A program made the translations under genes and the position numbers. Positions 30,103 through 40,819 of a stretch of 64,000 nucleotides of DNA are shown in pieces (position 1 is the first letter of the stretch; every line of letters begins with the position of its first letter). Origin of the DNA: Ochrobactrum vermis (lineage in GTDB: Bacteria; Pseudomonadota; Alphaproteobacteria; Rhizobiales; Rhizobiaceae); contig NZ_PCOC01000001.1 of NCBI RefSeq assembly GCF_002975205.1, positions 2,470,001-2,534,000 on the forward strand, written 5' to 3'. The notes beneath the pieces are model-generated. The model ran no database searches and was not told where the DNA came from. It saw nothing but the letters and a program-made list of their open reading frames with translations.

Positions 30103-30256
30103 ATTGAGTTGTGTGTCATTACTTCTTTGCTCCGCCCGCTATCCGTACGGAGAGCGGTGGAAGCTGCACTTTTGAGCAATTGACCTCGTTTCGTTTAGCC
30201 GGTATATCCCAACCCGCTGTCCCTTGGACCATATCGAACTGCTTCGGCAGAAATGT

Positions 30257-30341
30257 GCGGGTGTGGTGGAACTGGTAGACGCGCCGGACTCAAAATCCGG
30301 TTCCGAAAGGAGTGTCGGTTCGATTCCGACCACCCGCACCA
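30257..30341 (+). tRNA. tRNA-Leu (anticodon CAA)
   Basis: An 85-base tRNA with acceptor stem GCGGGTG/CACCCGC, encoded CCA end, anticodon stem CCGGA/TCCGG around CTCAAAA (anticodon CAA, reads UUG), a long class II variable arm (TTCCGAAAGGAGT) and T-arm GTCGGTTCGATTCCGAC. The variable arm is right for leucine. No integrase or second attachment-like copy lies nearby. Confidence 0.97.
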
Positions 30342-30367
30342 TTTATCCCACCACACGTTTTATTTCG

Positions 30368-32247
<1,880 letters not shown>

Positions 32248-32373
32248 TCGTGTTCTCCTGGCTGCCTGATACCCGATGGTGCGCGTCTCCCCGTCGCAAC
32301 GCATTGACGCGGATCAATCGAGCTTTAACCCAAGCTAATACGCCAACTCCCAATTATGATGGAATTTACTTCC

Positions 32374-32400
32374 AATTTATTCGATTATAAAGAATAAATT
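32374..32400. promoter_or_regulatory. Inverted repeat in the uspA-cysK divergent promoter region
   Basis: AATTTATTC and GAATAAATT are perfect 9-base arms around a 9-base AT-rich spacer, 90 bp before cysK. The layout suits a dimeric regulator; identity unknown. Confidence 0.5.
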
Positions 32401-32489
32401 TCTAAACTTGATACGACAAGCGCATGCACCCAACTATGCTTTTGCGCAGTTTCCTCTTAAACTTTGCGCGACAATAGGGAGATCAAGCC

Positions 32490-33476
32490 ATGAACAAGCC
32501 CCTGAACGAACCGAAAACCGGCAAAACCGCAGGTCGCGGCCGCATTTATGATTCCATTCTCGACACGATCGGCAACACCCCGCTTGTGCGTATCGACAAG
32601 TTCGCCAAGGAAAAGGGCGTGGAAGCCAACCTTCTCGCCAAGCTTGAATTCTTCAATCCTCTGGCAAGTGTGAAGGACCGTATCGGCCTGGCACTGATCG
32701 AAGCGCTGGAACGCGATGGCAAGGCCGTACCGGGCAAAACGGTCTTCGTCGAACCGACTTCCGGCAATACAGGCATTGCGCTCGCCTTTGCCGCTGCAGC
32801 CAAGGGCTATCGCCTCGTCCTCACCATGCCGGAAACAATGTCGGTGGAACGCCGGAAACTTCTCAAGCTTCTTGGCGCTGAACTGGTTCTGACCGAAGGT
32901 GCAAAAGGCATGAAGGGCGCTATTGCCGAAGCAGAAGCCATTGCTGAAGGCAATCCGAACGCGATCATCCCACAACAGTTCGAAAACCCTGCCAACCCGG
33001 AAATTCATCGCCTCACGACGGCAGAGGAAATCTGGAACGATACCAATGGAGAAGCGGATATCCTGATCTCCGGCATCGGAACCGGCGGCACAATTACTGG
33101 CGTCGGCCAGGTCATCAAGGGACGCAAACCGTCCTTCAAGGTAATCGCGGTGGAGCCGAAGGATTCACCCGTTCTTTCGGGCGGAACACCCGGCCCGCAC
33201 AAGATTCAGGGCATCGGCGCAGGCTTTGCCCCAAAGACGCTCGATACCGGCATCTATGACGAAGTCGTTCAGGTTTCCAACGACGACGCTTTCGCCAATG
33301 CGCGCCTGCTCGCCCGTCTCGAAGGCATTCCGGTCGGCATTTCTTCCGGCGCCGCTCTGGCGGCCGCTGTCGAGATCGGCAAACGTCCGGAAAATGCTGG
33401 CAAGAATATCGTCATCATCATTCCATCCTTTGCCGAGCGCTATCTTTCGACGGCGCTGTTCGAGGGCCTTGAATAG
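32490..33476 (+). CDS. cysK: Cysteine synthase A (O-acetylserine sulfhydrylase)
   Basis: Makes cysteine from O-acetylserine and sulfide. A 328-residue PLP enzyme with the Schiff-base Lys in [11 protein letters not shown], the substrate loop [11 protein letters not shown], and the phosphate loop [18 protein letters not shown] lies 7 bases before the ATG. It has an N-terminal extension of about 18 residues before the usual [14 protein letters not shown]. Downstream sulfur link: the Cys/Met PLP enzyme lies only 0.8 kb away on the opposite strand. Confidence 0.96.
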   Translation: MNKPLNEPKTGKTAGRGRIYDSILDTIGNTPLVRIDKFAKEKGVEANLLAKLEFFNPLASVKDRIGLALIEALERDGKAVPGKTVFVEPTSGNTGIALAFAAAAKGYRLVLTMPETMSVERRKLLKLLGAELVLTEGAKGMKGAIAEAEAIAEGNPNAIIPQQFENPANPEIHRLTTAEEIWNDTNGEADILISGIGTGGTITGVGQVIKGRKPSFKVIAVEPKDSPVLSGGTPGPHKIQGIGAGFAPKTLDTGIYDEVVQVSNDDAFANARLLARLEGIPVGISSGAALAAAVEIGKRPENAGKNIVIIIPSFAERYLSTALFEGLE

Positions 33477-33506
33477 CCTATTTCACGCGCGCGTTCTCAA
33501 AAGACA

Positions 33507-33536
33507 AAAGCCAGAGCGGGCAACCGTTCTGGCTTT
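33507..33536 (+). terminator. Intrinsic terminator after cysK
   Basis: AAAGCCAGAGCGG and CCGTTCTGGCTTT pair over 13 bp (one G-U) with a GCAA-type loop; the T tract is weak (CTTTACTT). Confidence 0.7.
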
Positions 33537-33590
33537 ACTTCAAACGTACCTGCCGTGCGTGAAACGAACGGAAGGCTTTAAGTGCTCATA

Positions 33591-33719
33591 TCAATGGTGC
33601 GTACGCGCCGCGCAAGCCGGTCCTGGTCCGCGCATATAATAACGCTCGGGCCTGTAGCTCGGTGCGACGAACTCGCGGATGACATTAACGCTGTCACGCA
33701 GCTGAACAAGAATGCTCAT
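33591..33719 (-). CDS. Candidate 42-residue small protein
   Basis: A short ORF beginning MSILVQLRDSVNVIREF and ending in an Arg/His-rich tail (CAARTHH). GAAGG lies 8 bases before the ATG. No family recognised. It is the only plausible gene in the 500-base gap between cysK and the hbd gene, and a perfect CtrA-type box lies 146 bases upstream on its coding side. Amphipathic rather than membrane-spanning. Confidence 0.4.
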   Translation of the reverse strand: MSILVQLRDSVNVIREFVAPSYRPERYYMRGPGPACAARTHH

Positions 33720-33864
33720 CGTCTTAACCTTCGTCAAAAACACGCTATTCGGAATGGATGCCCGTCATGTCCCGTCCAACCGGGACCATGAAACGTTGTT
33801 CATTTCCGAACATCTTAATGAAAACTTTAACAATCAAAGATGAATAAGCTCTGAACCCTTATGG

Positions 33865-33879
33865 TTAAGAGTAAGTTAA
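33865..33879 (-). promoter_or_regulatory. CtrA-type box (TTAA-N7-TTAA)
   Basis: TTAA-GAGTAAG-TTAA, preceded by ATGG so that it also contains the complement of TTAACCAT. Its only obvious target is the 42-residue ORF at 33591-33719. Confidence 0.5.
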
Positions 33880-33932
33880 TGGTAAGGATGTTGAAGCTTT
33901 CCACAGATCGCAAATTGCTGCCACAATTGAAA

Positions 33933-33954
33933 AAGGCCGGATTGAACCGGCCTT
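33933..33954 (-). terminator. Intrinsic terminator after the 3-hydroxybutyryl-CoA dehydrogenase gene
   Basis: AAGGCCGG and CCGGCCTT with a short loop, followed on the minus strand by T5. Confidence 0.85.
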
Positions 33955-33976
33955 CTTCGTGCAAAATTTATAAGTA

Positions 33977-34858
33977 TTACCGCGTCGGAACCGGATGCTC
34001 GCCACGATAATCGTAAAAGCCACGGCCTGTCTTGCGACCCAGCCATCCAGCCTCGACATATTTGACCAGAAGCGGACATGGGCGATATTTGGAATCCGCC
34101 AGCCCGTCGTGCAGAACCTGCATGATCGACAGACAGGTATCGAGGCCAATGAAATCGGCGAGCTGTAGCGGCCCCATTGGATGGTTGGCACCAAGCTTCA
34201 TGGCCGTATCGATCGCCTCGACGCTGCCGACGCCTTCATAAAGCGTGTAGATAGCCTCATTGATCATCGGCAAAAGGATACGGTTGACGATAAAGGCCGG
34301 GAAATCCTCGGCAACAGTTATCGTCTTGCCAAGCGCGGTTACGAAATCGTTCGATTTGCGGAAGGTTTCCTCATCGGTGGCAATGCCACGCACCAGTTCG
34401 ACAAGCTTCATCACCGGCACGGGATTCATGAAATGAATGCCGATAAAACGCTCGGGACGATCGGTCGTGGATGCGAGACGCGTGATCGAGATCGATGACG
34501 TGTTGGTCGCGAGTATCGCCTGCGGGTTCAAAGCCGAGCAAAGCTGCGCGAAGATCTTGCGCTTGACGGTTTCGTCTTCGGTTGCCGCTTCGATGGCGAG
34601 ATCGACGCCAGCCAGATCGGCCATGGAATTCGCCGGACGGATAAGCTTCATCGCCGCGGCGCGCTGATCTTCAAGCAGTTTGCCGGAAGAAACCTGACGC
34701 GCCATGTTGCCATTGATGGTGGCAATGCCCTTTTCGAGCCGATCCGCTGCCGCATCGTGAAGAAGCACATCGAACCCGGCCAGCGCGCATACATGAGCAA
34801 TACCGCTGCCCATCTGTCCTGCGCCGACCACCCCTACCGTCTTGATTGCCACAGTCAT
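33977..34858 (-). CDS. 3-hydroxybutyryl-CoA dehydrogenase
   Basis: A 293-residue NAD(P)-dependent enzyme that interconverts acetoacetyl-CoA and 3-hydroxybutyryl-CoA. The Rossmann motif is [20 protein letters not shown], the catalytic His-Glu region is [19 protein letters not shown], and the C-terminal domain has [18 protein letters not shown]. Length matches stand-alone bacterial Hbd/PaaH proteins. It lies downstream of etfBA on the same strand, pointing to a shared role in acyl-CoA oxidation, but a terminator and a repeat element separate them, so it has its own promoter. Confidence 0.94.
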   Translation of the reverse strand: MTVAIKTVGVVGAGQMGSGIAHVCALAGFDVLLHDAAADRLEKGIATINGNMARQVSSGKLLEDQRAAAMKLIRPANSMADLAGVDLAIEAATEDETVKRKIFAQLCSALNPQAILATNTSSISITRLASTTDRPERFIGIHFMNPVPVMKLVELVRGIATDEETFRKSNDFVTALGKTITVAEDFPAFIVNRILLPMINEAIYTLYEGVGSVEAIDTAMKLGANHPMGPLQLADFIGLDTCLSIMQVLHDGLADSKYRPCPLLVKYVEAGWLGRKTGRGFYDYRGEHPVPTR

Positions 34859-34897
34859 AACTCCTTCATTCAGCCGCTCCGGAACGGAGCCGAGGCC

Positions 34898-35001
34898 TAG
34901 AGCATTTCCAATGATTCAGGAAACACGGAAATGCTCTATCTTTTGTTTTTACGCATTTTCCAACGCAAAACCGCTTCGCACTTTTGCTGGAAATGCTCCA
35001 G
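34898..35001 (-). repeat. Bru-RS-like imperfect palindrome, family 2, copy D
   Basis: A 104-bp element bounded by AGAGCATTTCC and GGAAATGCTC with an inner GGAAATGCTCT copy. Inverted match to 21817-21917 and distant match to the family-1 copies. It sits in the hbd promoter region. Confidence 0.85.
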
Positions 35002-35089
35002 TATACCAATTCCGTCCAAGACAGATACAGCCCTCATATTGCGAAAGGCAAAAACAGCGCTTTCATGCCGGAGGGCTTCCTATAAAGAA

Positions 35090-35116
35090 AAAGCGGCGGG
35101 ACTTGCCCGCCGCTTT
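35090..35116 (-). terminator. Intrinsic terminator after etfBA
   Basis: AAAGCGGCGGG and CCCGCCGCTTT, 11-bp stem, ACTTG-type loop, T run on the minus strand. Confidence 0.88.
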
Positions 35117-35124
35117 CTGATCGA

Positions 35125-36054
35125 TCAAAGCGCTTTTTGCAATTCAGGAAGAATTGTAAAGAGATCACCGACGAGGCCATAATCTGCCACCTGGAAGATC
35201 GGCGCTTCTTCGTCCTTGTTGATGGCGACGATGACGCGTGAGTCCTTCATGCCCGCCAGATGCTGGATCGCACCGGAGATACCGACGGCGATGTAGAGAT
35301 CCGGTGCAACCACCTTGCCCGTCTGGCCGACCTGCCAGTCGTTCGGCGCATAGCCCGCGTCGACAGCTGCACGGCTGGCGCCGACCGCCGCACCGAGTTT
35401 GTCTGCAACCGGCAGGATCACTTCCTGGAACTTTTCAGCCGAACCAAGCGCACGACCACCCGAGATGATGATCTTGGCCGAGGTCAGTTCTGGACGGTCC
35501 GAATCCGAGAGCGCGTTGCCCACGAAGCTCGACAGCGCCGGATCGACCGCTGCATTGACGCTTTCAACTGCAGCCGAACCACCGACACCCGTTGCCTGGA
35601 AAGAGGCGGTGCGGACCGTGATCACCTTCTTGGCGTCGGTGGATTGTACCGTCTGGATCGCATTGCCCGCATAGATCGGACGCTTGAACGTATCCGCCGA
35701 CACAACTTCCATGATTTCGGACAACTGCATCACATCGAGAAGGGCTGCAACGCGCGGCAGGATGTTCTTGGCCGAGGTGGTCGCCGGCGCAATGATCGTG
35801 TCGTAGTTGGCTGCCAGTTCCACAATGAGAGCTGCCGTCGGCTCGGCCAGACGGTTTTCCAGCGCATCGCTTTCAGCCAGCAGAACCTTGCGTATGCCCT
35901 TAAGCTTGGAGGCGGCATCAGCAGCAGCCTTCGCACCCTTGCCTGCAACCAGAACATCCACGTCGCCGCCGATCTGGGCAGCTGCCGTCAGCGCCTTGGC
36001 CGTCTGGTCCGAAAGGGTTGCATTGTCGTGTTCGGCAATAAGAAGAATAGCCAT
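35125..36054 (-). CDS. etfA: Electron transfer flavoprotein alpha subunit
   Basis: A 309-residue FAD-binding subunit that carries electrons from acyl-CoA dehydrogenases to ETF:ubiquinone oxidoreductase. The C-terminal FAD domain shows [35 protein letters not shown] and [24 protein letters not shown] precedes the ATG. Forms a heterodimer with the product of etfB just upstream. Confidence 0.97.
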   Translation of the reverse strand: MAILLIAEHDNATLSDQTAKALTAAAQIGGDVDVLVAGKGAKAAADAASKLKGIRKVLLAESDALENRLAEPTAALIVELAANYDTIIAPATTSAKNILPRVAALLDVMQLSEIMEVVSADTFKRPIYAGNAIQTVQSTDAKKVITVRTASFQATGVGGSAAVESVNAAVDPALSSFVGNALSDSDRPELTSAKIIISGGRALGSAEKFQEVILPVADKLGAAVGASRAAVDAGYAPNDWQVGQTGKVVAPDLYIAVGISGAIQHLAGMKDSRVIVAINKDEEAPIFQVADYGLVGDLFTILPELQKAL

Positions 36055-36077
36055 TTATTTCGTCCCTTCCGATTTCT

Positions 36078-36824
36078 TTAGAGTACGCCGTCGGCCTTGA
36101 GCTTCTCGACCAGTTCAGAGACTGAACCGACCTTTACGCCAGCCTTGCGTCCACCTGGCTCTTCGGTCTTCAGGACCTTGAGGCGCGGCGCAATGTCGGC
36201 GCCGAAATCGGCAGGCGACTTTTCGTCGAGCGGCTTCTTCTTGGCTTTCATGATGTTCGGCAGCGATGCGTAGCGCGGCTGGTTCAGGCGCAGATCGACC
36301 GTAACGATGGCCGGGAGCTTCACGTCGATGGTCTGGAGACCGCCGTCAACTTCGCGCGTCACCTTGGCCGAACCGTCGCCCAGTTCCACCTTCGAGGCAA
36401 AAGTTGCCTGGCTCCAGTTGAGGAGCGCCGACAGCATCTGGCCGGTCTGATTCGAATCGTCGTCGATGGCCTGCTTGCCGAGGAAGACGAGGTCCGGCTT
36501 TTCCGCATCGACCACGCCCTTCAGCACCTTGGCAACACCGAGCGGCTCAACCGTTTCATCGCTCTTCACAAGGATCGCGCGATCGGCGCCCATGGCGAGC
36601 GCCGTGCGCAGCGTTTCCTGTGCCTGAGCCGGACCGACCGAAACCGCAACGATTTCCGTCACCTTGCCCGCTTCCTTCAGTCGGATCGCTTCTTCAACTG
36701 CGATCTCGTCGAACGGATTCATCGACATCTTGACGTTCGCAAGCTCAACGCCCGAACCGTCTCCCTTTACACGGATCTTAACGTTGTAATCGACAACCCG
36801 TTTCACTGCGACAAGGACTTTCAT
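36078..36824 (-). CDS. etfB: Electron transfer flavoprotein beta subunit
   Basis: A 248-residue partner of EtfA that holds structural AMP. It starts [20 protein letters not shown] and has the family signature region around [20 protein letters not shown] and [25 protein letters not shown] precedes the ATG. First gene of the etfBA pair; a perfect palindrome lies about 160 bases upstream. Confidence 0.97.
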   Translation of the reverse strand: MKVLVAVKRVVDYNVKIRVKGDGSGVELANVKMSMNPFDEIAVEEAIRLKEAGKVTEIVAVSVGPAQAQETLRTALAMGADRAILVKSDETVEPLGVAKVLKGVVDAEKPDLVFLGKQAIDDDSNQTGQMLSALLNWSQATFASKVELGDGSAKVTREVDGGLQTIDVKLPAIVTVDLRLNQPRYASLPNIMKAKKKPLDEKSPADFGADIAPRLKVLKTEEPGGRKAGVKVGSVSELVEKLKADGVL

Positions 36825-37134
36825 CCGCGATTACCTCTTCAATAACTCTTGCAGCAGGACTATGCCGCCGTGAACTCCCACCCGCATGTCAAAATCCGAC
36901 ATGAAAGCGGCACCGGCGCAACTTGGGTTATGGCGCAAATGCGCTGCCTATCCGCCGGGAACCGGCACGAAACCTAAAGACGGTTGACGTGCACGTCAAT
37001 CAGGCTTGGGCCGCTATATCGATTAAAATCAATTTATCTTGACAAGAGGTCATTCCGAAACTGCGCAACCCGGCGCCCCCTGTTTTCATGTCGTTTACAA
37101 GCCACACGCCATGCTTTAGGTAACGCCTCGTAAT
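36825..37134. other. Divergent promoter region of etfBA and queCDE
   Basis: About 310 bases with no gene. It contains the TTGACGTGCACGTCAA palindrome, then an AT-rich stretch (37017-37045) with TTGACA-like and TATAT-like blocks that could serve queC, then about 90 bases of queC leader. Confidence 0.5.
36984..36999 (-). promoter_or_regulatory. Perfect 16-bp palindrome upstream of etfB
   Basis: TTGACGTGCACGTCAA. Form and target recall operators of MerR-type LiuR regulators of branched-chain amino acid and fatty-acid breakdown genes, including etfBA, described by comparative genomics. Assignment is tentative. Confidence 0.55.
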
Positions 37135-37164
37135 CCGGTCGCAGCCTACCCGGTCAAAACAAGG
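37135..37164 (+). ncRNA. PreQ1-I riboswitch covering the queC ribosome-binding site
   Basis: Stem strands CCGG (37135-37138) and CCGG (37149-37153 region) flank the loop TCGCAGCCTAC, and the 3' tail is CAAAACAAGG. The blocks GGTCGCAG, ACC and CAAAACAAGG match, in order and spacing, the minimal type II preQ1-I aptamer known from Thermoanaerobacter tengcongensis. The final AAGG is part of the AAGGAA ribosome-binding site 9 bases before the queC ATG, so ligand binding would block translation. Gene context (preQ1 synthesis) agrees. Confidence 0.88.
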
Positions 37165-37175
37165 AACCCTGACTT

Positions 37176-37874
37176 ATGAAAACGCTCGTCGTCTGCTCCG
37201 GTGGACTCGATTCCGTTTCGCTTGCTTACAGAATAGCAGCCGAACACCAACTCACCGCCCTCCTCTCCTTCGACTATGGCCAGCGCCACAAGAAGGAACT
37301 GGATTCGGCCAAAGCCTGTGCCGAAAGGCTGGGCGTTCCTCATCAGATCATCGACATTCGCCCGATCGGTGCCAGCCTGACCGGCTCGGCACTGACCGAC
37401 GACGTCGATGTTCCCGACGGACACTATGCCGAAGAAACGATGAAGGTCACCGTCGTTCCGAACCGCAATGCAATCATGCTGGCGATCGCATTCGGCGTAG
37501 CGGCTGCGCAAAAAGCGGACGCCGTGGCACTTGCCGTGCATGGCGGCGATCACTTCATCTATCCTGACTGTCGCCCCGGCTTTATCGATGCTTTCCAGAC
37601 CATGCAGAACCATGCGCTGGACGGTTATGCGGACATAAAGCTGCTCGCCCCCTATGTGCACGCGTCGAAAGCCGACATCGTTATCGACGGCGCAAAATAT
37701 CGCACACCCTTCGCGGCGACATGGTCCTGCTACAAGGGTGGGGAACATCATTGCGGACGCTGTGGCACCTGCGTCGAGCGACGCGAAGCTTTTCATCTCG
37801 CCGGTATTGAAGACCCGACGGTCTATGAGGATGCCGATTTCTGGCGCTCGGCAATCGAGAAGAGGAGCGCCTGA
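37176..37874 (+). CDS. queC: 7-cyano-7-deazaguanine synthase QueC
   Basis: Converts 7-carboxy-7-deazaguanine to preQ0 with ATP and ammonia, on the way to queuosine in tRNA. A 232-residue protein with the PP-loop SGGLDSVSLAY at the N-terminus and a C-terminal zinc site C-x8-C-x2-C-x2-C (CYKGGEHHCGRCGTCVE). First gene of queC-queD-queE; its stop overlaps the queD start (TGATG). Likely controlled at translation by the preQ1-I riboswitch just upstream. Confidence 0.98.
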   Translation: MKTLVVCSGGLDSVSLAYRIAAEHQLTALLSFDYGQRHKKELDSAKACAERLGVPHQIIDIRPIGASLTGSALTDDVDVPDGHYAEETMKVTVVPNRNAIMLAIAFGVAAAQKADAVALAVHGGDHFIYPDCRPGFIDAFQTMQNHALDGYADIKLLAPYVHASKADIVIDGAKYRTPFAATWSCYKGGEHHCGRCGTCVERREAFHLAGIEDPTVYEDADFWRSAIEKRSA

Positions 37875-38230
37875 TGTTTCGCATCACCAAGGAGTTTCAC
37901 TTCTCCGCGTCACACCAATTGACCGGACTACCCGCCGATCATCAATGCGCGCGGCTGCACGGCCACAACTATATTGTCGAGGTCGAGCTTTCGGCTCCCG
38001 ATCTCGACCAGCACGGTTTTGTCCGTGATTATCACGAACTGGCGCCGTTCAAGCACTATATCGATGATTGCTTTGACCATCGTCATCTCAACGATGTTCT
38101 GGGCCACAACCAGAGCACGGCTGAAACGCTTGCCCTGCATTTCTTCGAATGGTGTCATACGCGGTGGCCTGAAATTTCCGCCGTGCGGGTCAGCGAAACG
38201 CCCAAGACATGGGCCGAGTACAGACCATGA
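37874..38230 (+). CDS. queD: 6-carboxy-5,6,7,8-tetrahydropterin synthase QueD
   Basis: Turns dihydroneopterin triphosphate into 6-carboxytetrahydropterin. A 118-residue PTPS-fold protein: zinc ligands His in FHFSASHQL and in [12 protein letters not shown], and the catalytic Cys in [10 protein letters not shown]. Both ends overlap neighbours (TGATG with queC, ATGA with queE), so the three proteins are translated as a coupled unit. Confidence 0.97.
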   Translation: MFRITKEFHFSASHQLTGLPADHQCARLHGHNYIVEVELSAPDLDQHGFVRDYHELAPFKHYIDDCFDHRHLNDVLGHNQSTAETLALHFFEWCHTRWPEISAVRVSETPKTWAEYRP

Positions 38231-38970
38231 CATCGGAACAGAAACCGGTGCGAGACATCCGCATCGCAGAGATTTTCGGTCCGACGATACAGGGCGAAGG
38301 TGTACTCATCGGTGAGCCGACGGTTTTCGTGCGAACCGGCGGCTGCGATTATCGCTGTACCTGGTGCGACAGCCTCCATGCCGTCGAAAGCCGCTTCCGC
38401 CATGATTGGCAAGCGATGAGCGTGGAGGCGATTTGGGATGAAGTGACGGCACTTTCCCGAAGAAAGCCGCTAACGGTGTCACTTTCTGGCGGCAATCCGG
38501 CCATTCAGCCGCTGGGACCATTGATTGAACGCGGCAAGGCCGAGGATTATCGCTTTGCACTGGAAACCCAGGGGTCGGTTGCGCAGGACTGGTTTTCCGC
38601 ACTCGACACGCTGGTGCTTAGCCCCAAGCCCCCCTCAAGCGCCATGAAGACAGATTTCGATGCGCTCACCGCATGTGTTGAAGCGGCCGGACCGAAGCCG
38701 CGAACGGTGCTGAAATTCGTCATCTTCGATGATGCCGATTACGCCTTTGCCAAAGAGGTGGCCAGTCGACATCCGCGATTGCCGGTCTATCTCCAGCCCG
38801 GCAATCATACGCCGCCGCCGCCTGAAGCACATGATGCCGCAATCGATATCGACGGTATCATGCGGCGGATGGAATGGCTGGTGGAAAAGGTGACTACGGA
38901 TGGCTGGTACGATGCACGCGTCCTGCCCCAGCTTCACGTGTTGATCTGGGGCAACAGACGCGGTGTCTAA
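38227..38970 (+). CDS. queE: 7-carboxy-7-deazaguanine synthase QueE (radical SAM)
   Basis: Contracts the pterin ring of carboxytetrahydropterin to carboxydeazaguanine. A 247-residue radical SAM enzyme with the 4Fe-4S motif C-x3-C-x2-C ([12 protein letters not shown]) and [20 protein letters not shown] typical of QueE. The start overlaps the queD stop as ATGA; an open frame six codons further up is not needed. A single base separates its stop from the stop of the convergent pduO gene. Confidence 0.97.
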   Translation: MTSEQKPVRDIRIAEIFGPTIQGEGVLIGEPTVFVRTGGCDYRCTWCDSLHAVESRFRHDWQAMSVEAIWDEVTALSRRKPLTVSLSGGNPAIQPLGPLIERGKAEDYRFALETQGSVAQDWFSALDTLVLSPKPPSSAMKTDFDALTACVEAAGPKPRTVLKFVIFDDADYAFAKEVASRHPRLPVYLQPGNHTPPPPEAHDAAIDIDGIMRRMEWLVEKVTTDGWYDARVLPQLHVLIWGNRRGV

Positions 38971-38971
38971 A

Positions 38972-39562
38972 CTAGCGATTTGCGCCAGGCACCCAGAGAA
39001 TATCCTGCGCACCATTATCGTTGACAGTTCGCGATGCCACGAACAGGAAATCGGAAAGGCGGTTGATATATTGCAGGGCTTCCGCCGAAACGACCTCTCC
39101 TTCAACACGGGCAAGCGCAACCATCAGCCGCTCCGCCCGGCGTGAGACAGTGCGGGCGAGGTGCAATGCAGCCGATGCCGCCGAACCGCCGGGAAGAATG
39201 AATGAGCGGAGCGGCTGCAGATCAGCATTGAGGAGATCGATATCGGCTTCCACGCGCGAAACCTGCGACGCGACGATGCGCAGCGGTTCGTAGGCGAGCG
39301 GCTTGCCATCATCCGGCGTCGACAGATCGGCACCAAGATCGAAAAGATCATTCTGGATACGTGCCAGCATGGCATCAATCTGTGCATGGGCATTCTCTTC
39401 ACCGCCGGTATGAATGCGAGCCATGCCGATGCAGGCATTGGCTTCATCCACCGTGCCATAGGCTTCGACACGCAGGTCCGACTTCAGCCGACGTGGCCCG
39501 CTGGCAAGCCCGGTCGTGCCCTTGTCGCCAGTGCGGGTATAGATCTTGTTGAGCTTGACCAT
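38972..39562 (-). CDS. Cob(I)yrinic acid a,c-diamide / cobalamin adenosyltransferase, PduO type
   Basis: Adenosylates cobalamin to the coenzyme form. A 196-residue five-helix-bundle enzyme with the ATP motif YTRTGDKGTTGLASG at the N-terminus, VDEANACIGMAR, and the late signature SRRAERLMVALAR. It follows the HIG1 gene by 2 bases, so both are in one transcript. No cobalamin riboswitch is seen upstream. Confidence 0.95.
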   Translation of the reverse strand: MVKLNKIYTRTGDKGTTGLASGPRRLKSDLRVEAYGTVDEANACIGMARIHTGGEENAHAQIDAMLARIQNDLFDLGADLSTPDDGKPLAYEPLRIVASQVSRVEADIDLLNADLQPLRSFILPGGSAASAALHLARTVSRRAERLMVALARVEGEVVSAEALQYINRLSDFLFVASRTVNDNGAQDILWVPGANR

Positions 39563-39564
39563 AT

Positions 39565-39768
39565 TTACTGGCCGGTTTTCTGGCGGGCGAAGTAGATCGC
39601 CCCGACAATCAGAACAATGGCAATGAACTGCAGGAAAACGCGCAGCTGCATCATCTTGTTCGAGAAATTGCCATCACCGCCGCGCATCATGTTGCGCAGA
39701 CCGATGATCAGAACGACAGCCACAGCAAACATGGCCACCATTGCCGCGCCCTTGAACAGAACGTCCAT
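39565..39768 (-). CDS. HIG1-domain twin-transmembrane protein
   Basis: A 67-residue protein with two transmembrane helices (MVAMFAVAVVLIIGL and FLQFIAIVLIVGAIYFA) joined by a Gly/Asn-rich loop that leads into the HIG1 signature SNKMMQLRVFLQ. Relatives are mitochondrial Rcf1 and the alphaproteobacterial Rcf-like factors that associate with cytochrome oxidase; that role here is an inference. Two bases separate it from pduO. Confidence 0.88.
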   Translation of the reverse strand: MDVLFKGAAMVAMFAVAVVLIIGLRNMMRGGDGNFSNKMMQLRVFLQFIAIVLIVGAIYFARQKTGQ

Positions 39769-39801
39769 TTTATTTCCTTCCCATGCGCGCTGTTCCTGAC
39801 C

Positions 39802-40677
39802 TCATGACTGGTCGGACAGCATCCGGTAGAGCCAGCGTGCAGGCATCAGGCGCCGCGCCAATGACCCAAGTTTTGCCGGTCTTGTCACCACATAATGCGG
39901 ACGGGGACGCGGCGCCTCCAATGCATGAAGCAGTACAGCATAGACGGCTTCCGGTCCAAGCTTGTTCTTGGATTTTGTCCCGCCGCTTGTCAGTTTCGCC
40001 ATCTGGCGCTGGTAGAGCTCGCGATGCACCGAGGCTTCCATGTCGATATTGGCTCTAGCGTGGCTGGCGGCGTTATAGGTAAAACGCGAAACGATCGGGC
40101 CAGGCTCGATCAGCGACACATCGACACCGGAGCCTTCCAGTTCCATGCGCTGGGCGAGCATCAGTCCTTCAAGTGCGAATTTGGACGCCACATAAGCACC
40201 GCGCCATTTCATCGGCACGAGACCGAGGATCGATGAACAATGCACGATACGCCCATGCCCTTGCTGGCGCATGACCGGAACCATGCGCCGGGTAAGATCA
40301 TGCCAGCCGAAGAAATTGGCTTCGAACTGCTGGCGCAAAGCTTCGACCGGCAAGTCTTCTATCGCTCCAGGCTGAGCATAGGCGCCGTTATTGAACAGGG
40401 CGTCGAGCGTCCCGCCGGTCTGGCGCAACACCTCATCGGCAAGGGCCGCTATCGACTGCGGCTCCGTATAGTCGAGATAATGGGCTTCCATTCCCTTTGT
40501 CTGGAGCGCCGCAATATCCGCATCCTTGCGGGCGGTCGCAAAGACGCGCCAGCCACCTTTGTGAAGCGCCTCGGCACAATACGCTCCAATACCGGAGGAA
40601 CAGCCGGTTATGATGATACTGCGCTGTCGGTTCTGACCGGGTTCTGCCGGAGCCATATGTTCGTTTCCCGCTGCCAT
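39802..40677 (-). CDS. Short-chain dehydrogenase/reductase (SDR)
   Basis: A 291-residue classical SDR: cofactor motif TGCSSGIG, NNGA region (LFNNGAYAQPGAIEDLP), catalytic Ser in HCSSILGLVP and YxxxK in YVASKFALEG. The Asp/Arg after beta-2 (FATARKDADI) suits NADP. Substrate unknown. Tail is longer and more basic than usual. A second ATG at 40656 is possible. Confidence 0.92.
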   Translation of the reverse strand: MAAGNEHMAPAEPGQNRQRSIIITGCSSGIGAYCAEALHKGGWRVFATARKDADIAALQTKGMEAHYLDYTEPQSIAALADEVLRQTGGTLDALFNNGAYAQPGAIEDLPVEALRQQFEANFFGWHDLTRRMVPVMRQQGHGRIVHCSSILGLVPMKWRGAYVASKFALEGLMLAQRMELEGSGVDVSLIEPGPIVSRFTYNAASHARANIDMEASVHRELYQRQMAKLTSGGTKSKNKLGPEAVYAVLLHALEAPRPRPHYVVTRPAKLGSLARRLMPARWLYRMLSDQS

Positions 40678-40819
40678 TTCGCCAAGCTTGCTTGATTCGG
40701 GCTCGGTTTAAAACGGCCCATGCTCTTGCAATCCGCAGACCGATACTAGATTTAAGGCCTTGAAACACAGGCTGAACGCGTACCGAACATCGAAAGTGCT
40801 TTAGGGGACAAATCTGCGG

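Noticed and set aside
30257..30341. tRNA-Leu as an integration site of a genomic island
   Set aside because: No integrase, direct repeat of the tRNA 3' end or change of gene content follows; the next genes are core metabolism.
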